Shown here: piece by piece, positions 1 through 5,894 of the stretch | Numbering within the stretch: the first letter of the stretch is position 1 | Layout: each line of letters begins with the position of its first letter | Origin: Hydrogenophaga sp. | GTDB taxonomy: Bacteria > Pseudomonadota > Gammaproteobacteria > Burkholderiales > Burkholderiaceae_C | Reading direction: 5' to 3' | DNA length: 6,701 nt | NCBI GenBank assembly: GCA_018335615.1 | Contig: JAGXRS010000218.1 | Location: 1 to 6,701 of the forward strand | Notes under the pieces: model-generated | The model's input: the letters and a program-made list of their open reading frames with translations, nothing else | Database searches by the model: none | Told to the model about the DNA's origin: nothing | Program-made: the position numbers and the translations under genes

Positions 1-365
1 CCCGCGCCCGCGGCCACGCCGTTGACGGCCGCGATCACCGGCATGCGCAGCGACTGGATGCGCCGCGCCGTGGGGTTGAAAGCCTGGTCGATCACCGGGC
101 CGGGGTCGGCACGTTGCACCAGGTCGGGGCCGGGCTCGAAATCGAACTCGGCCAGGTCGGCCCCGGCGCAGAAACCGCGCCCGGCGCCGGTGAGCACCAG
201 CGCGCGGATGGCCGGGTTGGCCTCTGCACGGTCCAGCGCGGCCCACAGATCGCGGTGCATCTGGCGGGTGAAGCTGTTGAGCGCCTCGGGTCGGTTGAGG
301 GTGAGCAAGGCAACGGCGCCGCGCTCTTCATAGAGCACGGTGGTGCCGGCGGTGGGGGTGTTCAT
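1..365 (-). CDS. paaG: PaaG-like enoyl-CoA hydratase/isomerase, N-terminal part (runs off window start)
   Basis: Crotonase-superfamily protein. The 121 visible codons cover the N-terminal part. They show the LTLNRPEALNSF signature near residue 25, the oxyanion-hole segment TGAGRGFCAGADL near residues 60-75, and the second-loop start MPVIAAVNGVAAGAG at the window edge. The RGFCAGADL wording and the FNPTARRIQSLRMPV stretch resemble PaaG, the ring 1,2-epoxyphenylacetyl-CoA isomerase of aerobic phenylacetate degradation, more than ordinary fatty-acid hydratases. The catalytic acid region lies outside the window, so the exact reaction is inferred. A strong AGGAG lies at 376-380 (complement). Two in-frame ATGs follow it, at 371 (spacer 4) and 365 (spacer 10), and I chose 365 by spacing. 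The gene is divergent from the enoyl-CoA hydratase at 548, with operator-like palindromes between them. The family call is firm; the paaG name is moderate. Confidence 0.85.
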   Translation of the reverse strand, partial: MNTPTAGTTVLYEERGAVALLTLNRPEALNSFTRQMHRDLWAALDRAEANPAIRALVLTGAGRGFCAGADLAEFDFEPGPDLVQRADPGPVIDQAFNPTARRIQSLRMPVIAAVNGVAAGA

Positions 366-430
366 GGGCATTTGTCTCCTCGGGCCAGCATCAGGCGGCC
401 CCGGTCATGGGTGTTCACTCGACAATTTAC

Positions 431-458
431 CATTAACCGACCGAGCAGTCGGCTAATG
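431..458. promoter_or_regulatory. Imperfect 28-bp inverted repeat, probable TetR-family operator
   Basis: Two 11-base arms, CATTAACCGAC (431-441) and GTCGGCTAATG (448-458), pair at 10 of 11 positions around a 6-base centre CGAGCA. The only arm mismatch is A436/C453. The ACCGAC...GTCGG core is typical of TetR-family operators found near acyl-CoA and phenylacetyl-CoA degradation genes in betaproteobacteria (PaaR-, FadP- or LiuQ-type regulators). It lies 60-95 bp upstream of the paaG-like start and about 90 bp upstream of the divergent hydratase, so it could control either. The symmetry is seen directly; the identity of the regulator is inference. Confidence 0.65.
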
Positions 459-501
459 TTTTCCCTTGGTTGACGCAGCACACCGGCACATCAGGTGCGG
501 C

Positions 502-507
502 TATAGT
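502..507 (+). promoter_or_regulatory. Possible -10 box for the enoyl-CoA hydratase gene
   Basis: TATAGT matches the sigma-70 -10 consensus at five of six positions and lies 40 bp upstream of the hydratase start. No good -35 lies 16-18 bp upstream. The nearest TTGACG (470-475) is 26 bp away, which is too far. The box overlaps the palindrome at 505-524, so binding there would block it. This is a weak prediction without experimental start-site data. Confidence 0.35.
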
Positions 508-524
508 TGACGCGCACGTCAACT
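505..524. promoter_or_regulatory. 20-bp inverted repeat resembling a LiuR (MerR-family) operator
   Basis: Arms AGTTGACG (505-512) and CGTCAACT (517-524) pair perfectly over 8 bases around the spacer CGCA. The TTGACG-N4-CGTCAA layout resembles the TTnACGT-NN-ACGTnAA type of palindrome described for LiuR, the MerR-family regulator of branched-chain amino-acid and acyl-CoA catabolism in proteobacteria. The site overlaps a putative -10 box and ends 23 bp before the hydratase start codon, a position suited to repression. Symmetry is seen; the regulator assignment rests on recalled family motifs. Confidence 0.6.
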
Positions 525-547
525 CCAGCCCCTATCGAAGGACACCC

Positions 548-1336
548 ATGAGCGAGACCTCCACCCCCGAACTGATCCAGGTGAGCACGCAAGGCCGCGT
601 CGGCATCGTGACGCTGAACCGCCCCAAGCAGCTCAACGCGTTGAACGACCAGTTGATGGACGAACTCGGTGCCGCGCTCAAGGCCTTCGATGCCGACGAC
701 AACATCGGCTGCATCGTGATCACGGGCAGTGAAAAAGCCTTTGCCGCTGGCGCCGACATTTCGGCCATGGCCAAGTACAACTTCCACGAGGTCTACAAAG
801 GCGACTACATCACCCGCAACTGGGAAACCATCCGTTCGATCCGCAAGCCGGTGATCGCGGCGGTCGCCGGTTTTGCGCTGGGCGGCGGCTGCGAGCTGGC
901 CATGATGTGCGATTTCATCATTGCCGCCGACAACGCCAAGTTCGGGCAACCCGAGATCAAGATCGGCATCATCCCCGGCGCCGGCGGCACGCAGCGCCTG
1001 CCACGCGCCGTGGGCAAGGCCAAGGCGATGGACATGGTGCTCACCGGCCGCATGATGGACGCCACCGAGGCCGAACGCGCCGGGCTGGTGAGCCGCGTGG
1101 TGCCACTGAACCAGCTGATGGACGAAACCCAGGGCGCCGCGCTCATGATCTGCGAGTACTCGCTGCTCAGCGTGATGGCCGCCAAGGAAAGCGTCAACCG
1201 CGCGTTCGAGGGCAGCCTGTCCGACGGCGTGATGTTCGAGCGCCGCCTGTTCCACGCGCTGTTCGCCACCGCAGACCAGAAGGAAGGCATGGACGCCTTT
1301 CTCAACAAACGCAAGGCCAGCTTCTCGCACAGCTGA
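548..1336 (+). CDS. Short-chain enoyl-CoA hydratase (crotonase family)
   Basis: A 262-residue protein of the usual crotonase length. It is predicted to hydrate trans-2-enoyl-CoA to 3-hydroxyacyl-CoA in beta-oxidation or amino-acid catabolism in the cytoplasm. Visible landmarks are VTLNRPKQLNAL (21-32), the oxyanion-hole motif AFAAGADIS (64-72), GFALGGGCELAMMCD (108-122), and GQPEIKIGIIPGAGGTQRL (133-151). The two catalytic glutamates, E116 and E136, match the pair of rat mitochondrial enoyl-CoA hydratase, so it should be a true hydratase rather than an isomerase. AAGGA at 538-542 sits 5 bases before ATG 548, which decides the start over the in-frame extension back to 470. That extension would run through the operator-like palindrome. 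The gene is divergent from a PaaG-like gene, and the intervening sites suggest control by acyl-CoA-responsive regulators. Physiological substrate cannot be told from sequence; methylglutaconyl-CoA hydratase (LiuC) is an alternative. Confidence 0.93.
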   Translation: MSETSTPELIQVSTQGRVGIVTLNRPKQLNALNDQLMDELGAALKAFDADDNIGCIVITGSEKAFAAGADISAMAKYNFHEVYKGDYITRNWETIRSIRKPVIAAVAGFALGGGCELAMMCDFIIAADNAKFGQPEIKIGIIPGAGGTQRLPRAVGKAKAMDMVLTGRMMDATEAERAGLVSRVVPLNQLMDETQGAALMICEYSLLSVMAAKESVNRAFEGSLSDGVMFERRLFHALFATADQKEGMDAFLNKRKASFSHS

Positions 1337-1365
1337 ACTTTTTCACGGCGGTTTTTGAACGCGGC

Positions 1366-1394
1366 CTGAGACCCGCTGAAAATCTCGCTATAAT
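1366..1394 (+). promoter_or_regulatory. Sigma-70 promoter of the tRNA gene
   Basis: A perfect TATAAT at 1389-1394 is preceded, after exactly 17 bases, by CTGAGA (1366-1371), which matches TTGACA at four of six positions. The tRNA begins 13 bases after the -10 box, as expected for a stable-RNA promoter with a short leader. Confidence 0.8.
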
Positions 1395-1406
1395 CCTGCC
1401 TGCTTC

Positions 1407-1483
1407 GGCGATATAGCTCAGTTGGTTAGAGCGCAGCATTCATAATGCTGATGTCGGTGGTTCAAGTCCACCTATCGCCACCA
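1407..1483 (+). tRNA. tRNA-Met (CAT anticodon), probably elongator
   Basis: A 77-nt cloverleaf with encoded ACCA end. Acceptor arms GGCGATA (1407-1413) and TATCGCC (1473-1479) pair fully. The D arm contains GCTCAGTTGGTTAGAGC. The anticodon stem CAGCA/TGCTG (1434-1438, 1446-1450) closes loop TTCATAA with CAT at 1441-1443. The T arm GGTGG-TTCAAGT-CCACC is perfect. The paired first acceptor base pair G-C argues against an initiator, which has a mismatch at position 1. A CAT anticodon can also belong to tRNA-Ile2, read after lysidine modification; overall similarity to elongator Met favours Met, but this is not certain. Confidence 0.9.
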
Positions 1484-1490
1484 GATTTGA

Positions 1491-1524
1491 AAGCGGGTTC
1501 CGGCAACGGAATCCGCTTTTTTTT
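1491..1524 (+). terminator. Rho-independent terminator after the tRNA
   Basis: Bases 1491-1502 pair with 1507-1518 in a 12-bp stem (one G-T wobble, G1497 with T1512) closed by a GCAA tetraloop (1503-1506). A run of eight T follows at 1517-1524. It begins eight bases after the tRNA CCA end. Confidence 0.9.
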
Positions 1525-1563
1525 CGCCGATTCTTTGCCGGCTTCTTCGCGGTAGTTAGCGCC

Positions 1564-2124
1564 ATGGCCATCAAATCCACCATCTTCAAGGCGAACCTGC
1601 AGATTGCAGACATCGACCACGGCTACTACGCCGACCACGCGCTGACGCTGGCCCGCCACCCGAGCGAGAACGACGAACGCATGATGGTGCGGCTGGTGGC
1701 GCTGGCGCTGCACGCGCACGAGTTGCAGGACACCTGCCGCGGCGACGGCACGCTGGCCTTTGGCGCCGGCCTGTCCGACCCGGACGACCCGGACGTGTCG
1801 CTGACCGACTACACCGGGCGCAAGCGCCTGTGGATCGAAGTGGGCCAGCCGGAAGACAAGCCGCTGGCCAAGGCCTGCAGCAAGGCCGACGCGGTGGTGC
1901 TCTACGCTTTTGGCTCCGCCGCCGACGTGTGGTGGCGCGGCATCGCGACCAAGCTCACGCGCCTGGACCGCCTGCAGGTGTGGCGCCTGCCCACCGAGGT
2001 GGCGCCCGCGCTGGCCGCCATGGCCGAGCGCAGCATGCAGCTGCAGGCCACCGTGCAGGAAGGCGCGCTCACGCTCTCCAGCACGCAGGGCAGCGTGCAC
2101 ATCGAACCGATTCGCTGGCGCTGA
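1564..2124 (+). CDS. yaeQ: YaeQ family protein
   Basis: A 186-residue protein that matches E. coli YaeQ (about 181 residues) along its length. Conserved stretches are the N-terminal AIKSTIFKANLQIADID, LTLARHPSENDERMMVRL (27-44), LWIEVGQPEDKPLAKAC (89-105) and the C-terminal MQLQATVQEGALTLS. YaeQ proteins have a PD-(D/E)XK nuclease-like fold. Candidate active-site acids here are E38, in the DERMM motif, and E92, in the WIEVG motif. E. coli yaeQ was noted as a suppressor linked to loss of RfaH, but its biochemical role is unknown. The ATG at 1564 is supported by homology; the upstream sequence has no convincing Shine-Dalgarno. The gene lies only 39 bases after the tRNA terminator and converges with the gene at 2209-2799. 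Confidence 0.92.
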   Translation: MAIKSTIFKANLQIADIDHGYYADHALTLARHPSENDERMMVRLVALALHAHELQDTCRGDGTLAFGAGLSDPDDPDVSLTDYTGRKRLWIEVGQPEDKPLAKACSKADAVVLYAFGSAADVWWRGIATKLTRLDRLQVWRLPTEVAPALAAMAERSMQLQATVQEGALTLSSTQGSVHIEPIRWR

Positions 2125-2208
2125 ACCGCGGGTGCTGTGCCACTGGTGCTGTGACGCTGACCGGCGCGGCTGACACGGCGTCTGACCACGCGACCGGCAC
2201 CGGACCGA
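2125..2208. other. Convergent intergenic gap with short degenerate repeats
   Basis: The space between the two stop codons has no clear intrinsic terminator for either gene. It contains three degenerate 12-13 base units that each start with TGAC (2158-2170, 2171-2182, 2183-2194). GTGCTGTG also occurs twice (from 2132 and from 2146). No gene is seen. Confidence 0.4.
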
Positions 2209-2799
2209 TCAGCCGTGGTGTCCCGCGTGCCAGCCCTGCACGCCCAGCAGGCCCTCGGCCAGCGCCTGCGGCACAGCCTCCAGGGGCGTGGCCATGGTGT
2301 CGTTCCAGCGGTTGAGAAAGGCGAACATCGCCACCACCCCGAGAATTTCGACGATCTGGTCGTCGCTCCAGTGCTGCTGCAGTTCGGCGAACTGCGCGTC
2401 GGTCACCGCGTTGGGCTGAGCCGCGGCGGCCAGCGCAAAGTCCAGCGCCAGGCGCTCGCGCTCGCTGTAGTGCGGGCTGCTGCCGTAGGCCCAGATGTCG
2501 GCCAGCTTGTCGTCCCTGACCCCGAAGTTCTTGGCGCCCAGCAGGGTATGGGCCTGGCAGTAGCGACAGCCCGCCGCCTGGCTCACCACATGGCCGACGA
2601 GGCGGCGAAAACCCAGGTCCACCTCGCCGGCGGGGTCCATCACGGCCGCATTGAGCTGGGCAAAGGCCTGCACCAGGCGCGGCTTGCGCTGCATGGTCAG
2701 CACGCTGTTGGGGGTGAAGCCGAGCGTGCCCAGGAAAAAATCGAAATGGGCCTTGAGTTCGGGTGTGGTCTCGGGCGGCAAGGGTTGCAGGCGGGCCAT
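2209..2799 (-). CDS. Carboxymuconolactone decarboxylase / AhpD-like peroxidase family protein
   Basis: A 196-residue cytoplasmic protein with an AhpD-like core. The motif GHVVSQAAGCRYCQAHT (69-85) carries the redox pair C78-x-x-C81 and the histidine H84 typical of alkylhydroperoxidase-type members of the family, rather than true carboxymuconolactone decarboxylases, which lack the CxxC. The later helix region (YSERERLALDFA, and IVEILGVVAMFAFLNRWNDTM near the C-terminus) fits the longer two-motif subfamily. A function in peroxide or thiol stress is inferred from the motif; the electron donor and substrate are unknown. GGAG (complement of 2805-2808) lies five bases before ATG 2799 and supports this start. 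It is transcribed in the same direction as, and 79 bp downstream of, the cryptochrome gene, so cotranscription is possible. Confidence 0.88.
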   Translation of the reverse strand: MARLQPLPPETTPELKAHFDFFLGTLGFTPNSVLTMQRKPRLVQAFAQLNAAVMDPAGEVDLGFRRLVGHVVSQAAGCRYCQAHTLLGAKNFGVRDDKLADIWAYGSSPHYSERERLALDFALAAAAQPNAVTDAQFAELQQHWSDDQIVEILGVVAMFAFLNRWNDTMATPLEAVPQALAEGLLGVQGWHAGHHG

Positions 2800-2878
2800 G
2801 GGGTCTCCGTGTGGTGCGAGCGGCCATTGTGCCGAGGGCGACGCAAGCGCACCCTCATGCCCTCAGACCTGCGCGCCT

Positions 2879-4198
2879 TCAGATCCACAGGCGGCGGTAG
2901 GCGCCGTCGGGGTTGTGGGTGCGGGCCTGGTGCTCGACGTCGAAACGTCGCCCGCCGCGCGGATCGGTCCCGCGCCCCGCGATGTAGAGCCAGTTGCCCT
3001 GGTTGCTGTACACATCAAAGTCGACCAGCTGGGACTCGAACCAGGCCGCGCCGGCCCGCCAGTCGCCGCCCAGGTCGTGGATGAGGTAGCTGGCGACCAC
3101 CTGGCGCATGCGGTTCGACAAATAGCCGGTGGCCGCCAGTTCGCGCATGCCAGCGTCCACGAAAGCTTGCCCGGTGCGACCCGCGCACCAGCGCTCGAAC
3201 CCCACCGCGTTGTGCCGCACCTCGCGGTGCTCTGGCCTGGCCGACAAGCCGCGCGTCCGGTAGAGCGCCCGGCCGTGGCGCCAGTGCATGCAGCGGAAGT
3301 GGTCGCGCCAGAGCAGCTCGAACCACAGCCAGTGGCTGCCGTCGCTGGCGCCCTGCTCGGCTTCAAATGCCCGCAGCGCTTGCAGCGCCATGCGCGGCGA
3401 GAGCGCGCCGGTGGCCAGCCAGGGCGACCATTTGCTGGAGTAGTCCAGCCCCATCAAGCCGTTGCGCGTGGCCTTGTAGCGGTGCGGCAAGCCACGGGCG
3501 AGGTAGCGCTGCAGATGCGCCAGGGCCGCGGTTTCGCCGCCTCGGCCGTGCGGCTCGGTGTAGGGAAAGGCACTGCGCGGGTCTGACGCCACAGAGGCGG
3601 CGGCATCGACCGGGGCGTCGGGCGATGGCATCCAGACGGGCCAGGGCGGCAGCGCATCGGGCGCTTCCAGCGTCGGGCGCACGCGCACGCCGGAGCGCTC
3701 CAGCCCTTGGCGAAAGGCCGTGAACACCTCGGGCACGGCCTCGGGCGCCCAGGGCAGGTCGTCGGGGTGCAGCAGGCTGGACTGCCAGACCGTGTGCACC
3801 GTGAGCCCGCCCGCGCGCAAGGCTGCCACGGCCGCCTGCTCTTCGGGCGCCTCGATGGCTTCGCACACGAGCGTGTCGGCACCCGTGGCGCGGGCCAACG
3901 CCAGCAAGGCCGCGACCGGGTCGCCGGTGGCCTCAACCAGACCGCTCCCCCGGGCCACCAGCGCGCGGCCCACATCGTTCAGCGTGTCGCGCAGAAAGGC
4001 ACGCCGGTGCAACCCCACCCGCTCGAAGCCCCAAGGCGCCACCCGCTCACCCGGCGGCGGGTGCACCACCACCGGCAGCAAGGCCGCGCCGCGCGCCCGC
4101 GCGATCTCGGTGGCGCGGTGCAGCGCCGGCTGGTCGTGCAGGCGCAGGTCCTGGCGGAACCAGAACAGCACCATGGGTGCGTGCATCAAAGTGGGCAT
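2879..4198 (-). CDS. DASH-type cryptochrome / DNA photolyase
   Basis: A 439-residue flavoprotein of the photolyase/cryptochrome family. The N-terminal alpha/beta antenna domain begins VLFWFRQDLRLHDQPAL (10-26). The FAD-binding half shows LDYSSKWSPWLATGALSPR (251-269), WFELLWRDHFRCMHW (292-306), GYLSNRMRQVVASYLIHDLGGDW (358-380), and SNQGNWLYIAGRGTDPR (398-414), ending HNPDGAYRRLW. The TGY-L-SNR and D-x-YSNQGNW wording is characteristic of CRY-DASH rather than classical CPD photolyases. DASH proteins bind FAD and usually methenyltetrahydrofolate and repair pyrimidine dimers mainly in single-stranded DNA. The start is uncertain: ATGs at 4198, 4186 and 4174 are all in frame and none has a good ribosome site, and the family motif begins just after the third. 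It lies downstream of a lipocalin gene and a photolyase remnant on the same strand. Confidence 0.93.
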   Translation of the reverse strand: MPTLMHAPMVLFWFRQDLRLHDQPALHRATEIARARGAALLPVVVHPPPGERVAPWGFERVGLHRRAFLRDTLNDVGRALVARGSGLVEATGDPVAALLALARATGADTLVCEAIEAPEEQAAVAALRAGGLTVHTVWQSSLLHPDDLPWAPEAVPEVFTAFRQGLERSGVRVRPTLEAPDALPPWPVWMPSPDAPVDAAASVASDPRSAFPYTEPHGRGGETAALAHLQRYLARGLPHRYKATRNGLMGLDYSSKWSPWLATGALSPRMALQALRAFEAEQGASDGSHWLWFELLWRDHFRCMHWRHGRALYRTRGLSARPEHREVRHNAVGFERWCAGRTGQAFVDAGMRELAATGYLSNRMRQVVASYLIHDLGGDWRAGAAWFESQLVDFDVYSNQGNWLYIAGRGTDPRGGRRFDVEHQARTHNPDGAYRRLWI

Positions 4199-4319
4199 GT
4201 TGTTTCAGGACAGCGAGAACGGGGCCGTGTCGTCGGCACGCTGAGAACGCCGTCGGGCCGGGCCTCGGGGCCCTTGCGCAAGCCGTGCGCTGCACGAGGG
4301 CGTCGCGGGCAGCGCGAGC

Positions 4320-4657
4320 GGTGGACGGGTCGCGCACCTGCTCGACGGGGTTGCGACGCGCGTGGGGTTGATGCCAGCGGTGCCGCTCTGCATCGGCCGC
4401 TGGCGCCCGTGGATGCCGGGCTCGTGGTCGGGAAACTGGCGCGCCAGCCACCGCGCAACCGGGGCCCAGTGCCGCCACAGCGGGTAGGCAGCGACCGACA
4501 CCAGCAGGACGCGCAGGCGCAAATTGAGCCAGCCGGTGTCGCGCAGCATGGCCACGCAGTCGTCCACCACGGGCCCGCCGGCGCGGCCCTGCACCCGCGA
4601 CTCGACATGGGCCGGGTTGAAATTGTTTTCACGCAGACCCAGGGTGCCCAGCCAGGG
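4320..4657 (-). pseudogene. C-terminal remnant of a second photolyase/cryptochrome-family FAD-binding protein, frameshifted
   Basis: On the minus strand, codons from 4657 down to 4355 read a clear photolyase-family FAD-binding segment. It contains GLRENNFNPAHVE, then VVDDCVAMLRDTGWLNLRLR, then SVAAYPLWRHWAPVARWLAR, then DHEPGIH, then MQSGTAGINPTRV. This corresponds to the last quarter or so of a roughly 500-residue family (the lineage with DYEPGIH...MQSGTTGIN), different from the DASH gene next to it. Family members continue with a Tyr-Asn-Pro-Val motif. Here NPVEQVRDPST appears in another frame (from 4352), so one base has been lost near 4353. No N-terminal domain is present: similarity starts within about seven codons of the lipocalin stop. 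Without the antenna domain and with a frameshift it cannot be functional. Downstream to 4199 no further family similarity is visible. A sequencing error could explain the frameshift but not the missing N-terminal three quarters. Confidence 0.8.
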
Positions 4658-5242
4658 TCAGCCGCCGGTGGGGCCGTGCTCGACCCAGATCAGTTCCCCG
4701 GTGTCCACGCCCAGCGAAGCCGCTTTCTGCACCAGGCGCTCGCGCACATCGGCGGGCAACTGGGGTTCGCGCGCCAGGATCCACAGGTAATCGGTGTCCG
4801 GCCCCATGACCATGGCCCAGCGGTACTGCTCGTCCAGCGCCACGACGTGGTAGCCACCGTAGAAGGGGCCGAAGAACGAGACCTTCAGTGACGCGGTGCT
4901 GGGGTCGCCCGTGAACACGGCACGGCCTTCGGCTTCGCTCCACTGGCCTTTGGCGGCGTCATAGCCGCGGTTGATCACGCGCACACTGCCGTCGGGTTGC
5001 AGGGCGTACTGCGCGGTCACGCGGCTCAGGCCGCGCTCGAAGCGGTGGTCCAGGCGCGCGATCTCGAACCACTCGCCCATGTAGCGCTGGGCGTCAAAAG
5101 GACTCACCACGGCCACGCCCTTGGGTGGCGCGGTCGAACAGCCGGTCAGGCCGAGCAGCAGCGCGGCCACCAGGGCCGCCAGCCAGAACGAAGGCCGCCC
5201 GAGACGCAGCGCTCGGTTGAAAGACAAAGGGGCGGTGGACAT
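4658..5242 (-). CDS. blc: Outer-membrane lipocalin lipoprotein (Blc type)
   Basis: A 194-residue lipoprotein of the bacterial lipocalin family, close in pattern to E. coli Blc, which binds lysophospholipids and fatty acids at the inner face of the outer membrane. A basic N-terminus and hydrophobic stretch (about 19-33) lead to the lipobox LTGC with lipidated C35; Ser at +2 favours outer-membrane sorting. The lipocalin GxW motif is in YMGEWFEIARLDHRFERGL (54-72), followed by VINRGYD, KVSFFGPFYGGYHVVALD and YLWILAREP, all Blc hallmarks. GGGAG (complement of 5249-5253) six bases before ATG 5242 fixes the start; an open frame extends upstream to 5890 but crosses the divergent gene and is not used. 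Its stop is followed directly by the photolyase remnant and then the DASH cryptochrome on the same strand. Lipocalin-photolyase neighbourhoods fit a light or envelope-stress response, which is inference. Confidence 0.93.
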   Translation of the reverse strand: MSTAPLSFNRALRLGRPSFWLAALVAALLLGLTGCSTAPPKGVAVVSPFDAQRYMGEWFEIARLDHRFERGLSRVTAQYALQPDGSVRVINRGYDAAKGQWSEAEGRAVFTGDPSTASLKVSFFGPFYGGYHVVALDEQYRWAMVMGPDTDYLWILAREPQLPADVRERLVQKAASLGVDTGELIWVEHGPTGG

Positions 5243-5449
5243 GGTGAGCTCCCGTTCAATCGTGCAATAAAAGGCCGGGTAAAAGCCGGATGGCGCGCTG
5301 TCCAAGACAAACACAGGGCGAGCGTACACGGCGGCTCGCGCCGCGGCGTAAGCACTTGCAAAAAGCCCCAAGACCCCGCTGCGTGAGACAATGCCCGCCG
5401 TCGCGGCAGCCCGTCTGCCCGGCCCATTCCCGTCCTCAACAGCCTCTGG
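5243..5449. other. Divergent intergenic region between blc and the secreted protein gene
   Basis: About 200 bp must hold promoters for blc (minus) and for the small secreted-protein gene (plus). I see an AT-rich patch at 5262-5287 upstream of blc, but no pair of boxes with good spacing on either strand. No inverted repeat of note was found. Confidence 0.4.
5249..5253 (-). promoter_or_regulatory. Ribosome binding site deciding the blc start
   Basis: GGGAG on the minus strand, six bases before ATG 5242, places the lipoprotein signal peptide at the N-terminus and rules out the 216-codon upstream extension of the open frame. Confidence 0.75.
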
Positions 5450-5839
5450 ATGCACACCATGAACCGCTGCACACACGCCCCCGCCGGGGCTTTCTTCGCC
5501 GCCGCGCCCGCCCGCCGGGCCGGCCTGCTGCTCGCGCTGGCCCTCGCCGCCAGCCCGCTGGTCCAGGCCGAGGCCCTGCCCCGCGCCTTCCCCGACAACG
5601 CCTTGCGCGGCAAGATGACCGTCACCCAGCCGCCCGAGATCGTGCTGAACGGCCAGCCGGCCCGGCTCTCGCCCGGCTCGCGCATCCGCAACGTGAACAA
5701 CACGCTGGCCCTCTCGGGCACGCTGGTGGGCCAGGCGCTGACCGTGAACTACACACGCGACAGCTACGGGCTGGTGCACGAGGTCTGGATCCTCTCGCCC
5801 AACGAGATCGCGCAGAAGCGCCGCACCACCGCCAACTGA
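5450..5839 (+). CDS. Small secreted protein of unknown function
   Basis: A 129-residue protein that I do not recognise as a named family. A signal peptide is clear: two arginines at 22-23, a hydrophobic run LLLALALAASPLV (26-38) and a VQA cleavage site after residue 40. The mature part of about 89 residues has no cysteine and no membrane segment. It reads as alternating beta-type sequence, with MTVTQPPEIVLNGQPARLSP, then RNVNNTLALSGTL, then ALTVNYTRDSYGLVHEVWIL, and a basic C-terminus. It is probably periplasmic. Start may be ATG 5450 or ATG 5459; neither has a strong Shine-Dalgarno, and the choice does not affect the signal peptide. It lies 110 bp upstream of miaB on the same strand. Codon and base use match the neighbours, so it is likely a real conserved gene of the lineage. 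Confidence 0.8.
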   Translation: MHTMNRCTHAPAGAFFAAAPARRAGLLLALALAASPLVQAEALPRAFPDNALRGKMTVTQPPEIVLNGQPARLSPGSRIRNVNNTLALSGTLVGQALTVNYTRDSYGLVHEVWILSPNEIAQKRRTTAN

Positions 5840-5894
5840 ACCCGCTGGTTTGCGCCTGCTGCCGCGCACGCACGGCACGATCCGTTTCAACTGC

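Noticed and set aside
470..507. TTGACG at 470-475 paired with TATAGT at 502-507 as a promoter
   Set aside because: The spacer is 26 bp, far beyond the 16-19 bp used by sigma-70.
491..1330. 279-codon open frame antisense to the enoyl-CoA hydratase
   Set aside because: Histidine-, alanine- and valine-rich translation typical of the antisense frame of a GC-rich gene; the plus-strand gene has full catalytic motifs.
2651..3586. 311-codon plus-strand open frame
   Set aside because: Antisense to the DASH cryptochrome, which matches its family over its full length; no domain is visible in the shadow.
4205..4594. 129-codon minus-strand frame as an intact small gene
   Set aside because: Only its first part resembles a photolyase C-terminal domain; the rest leaves the family frame at about 4353, so it is part of a pseudogene rather than a gene.
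5243..5890. 216-codon N-terminal extension of the lipocalin frame
   Set aside because: It runs antisense through the secreted-protein gene, its sequence is low in recognisable features, and a good ribosome site and lipoprotein signal peptide start at 5242.
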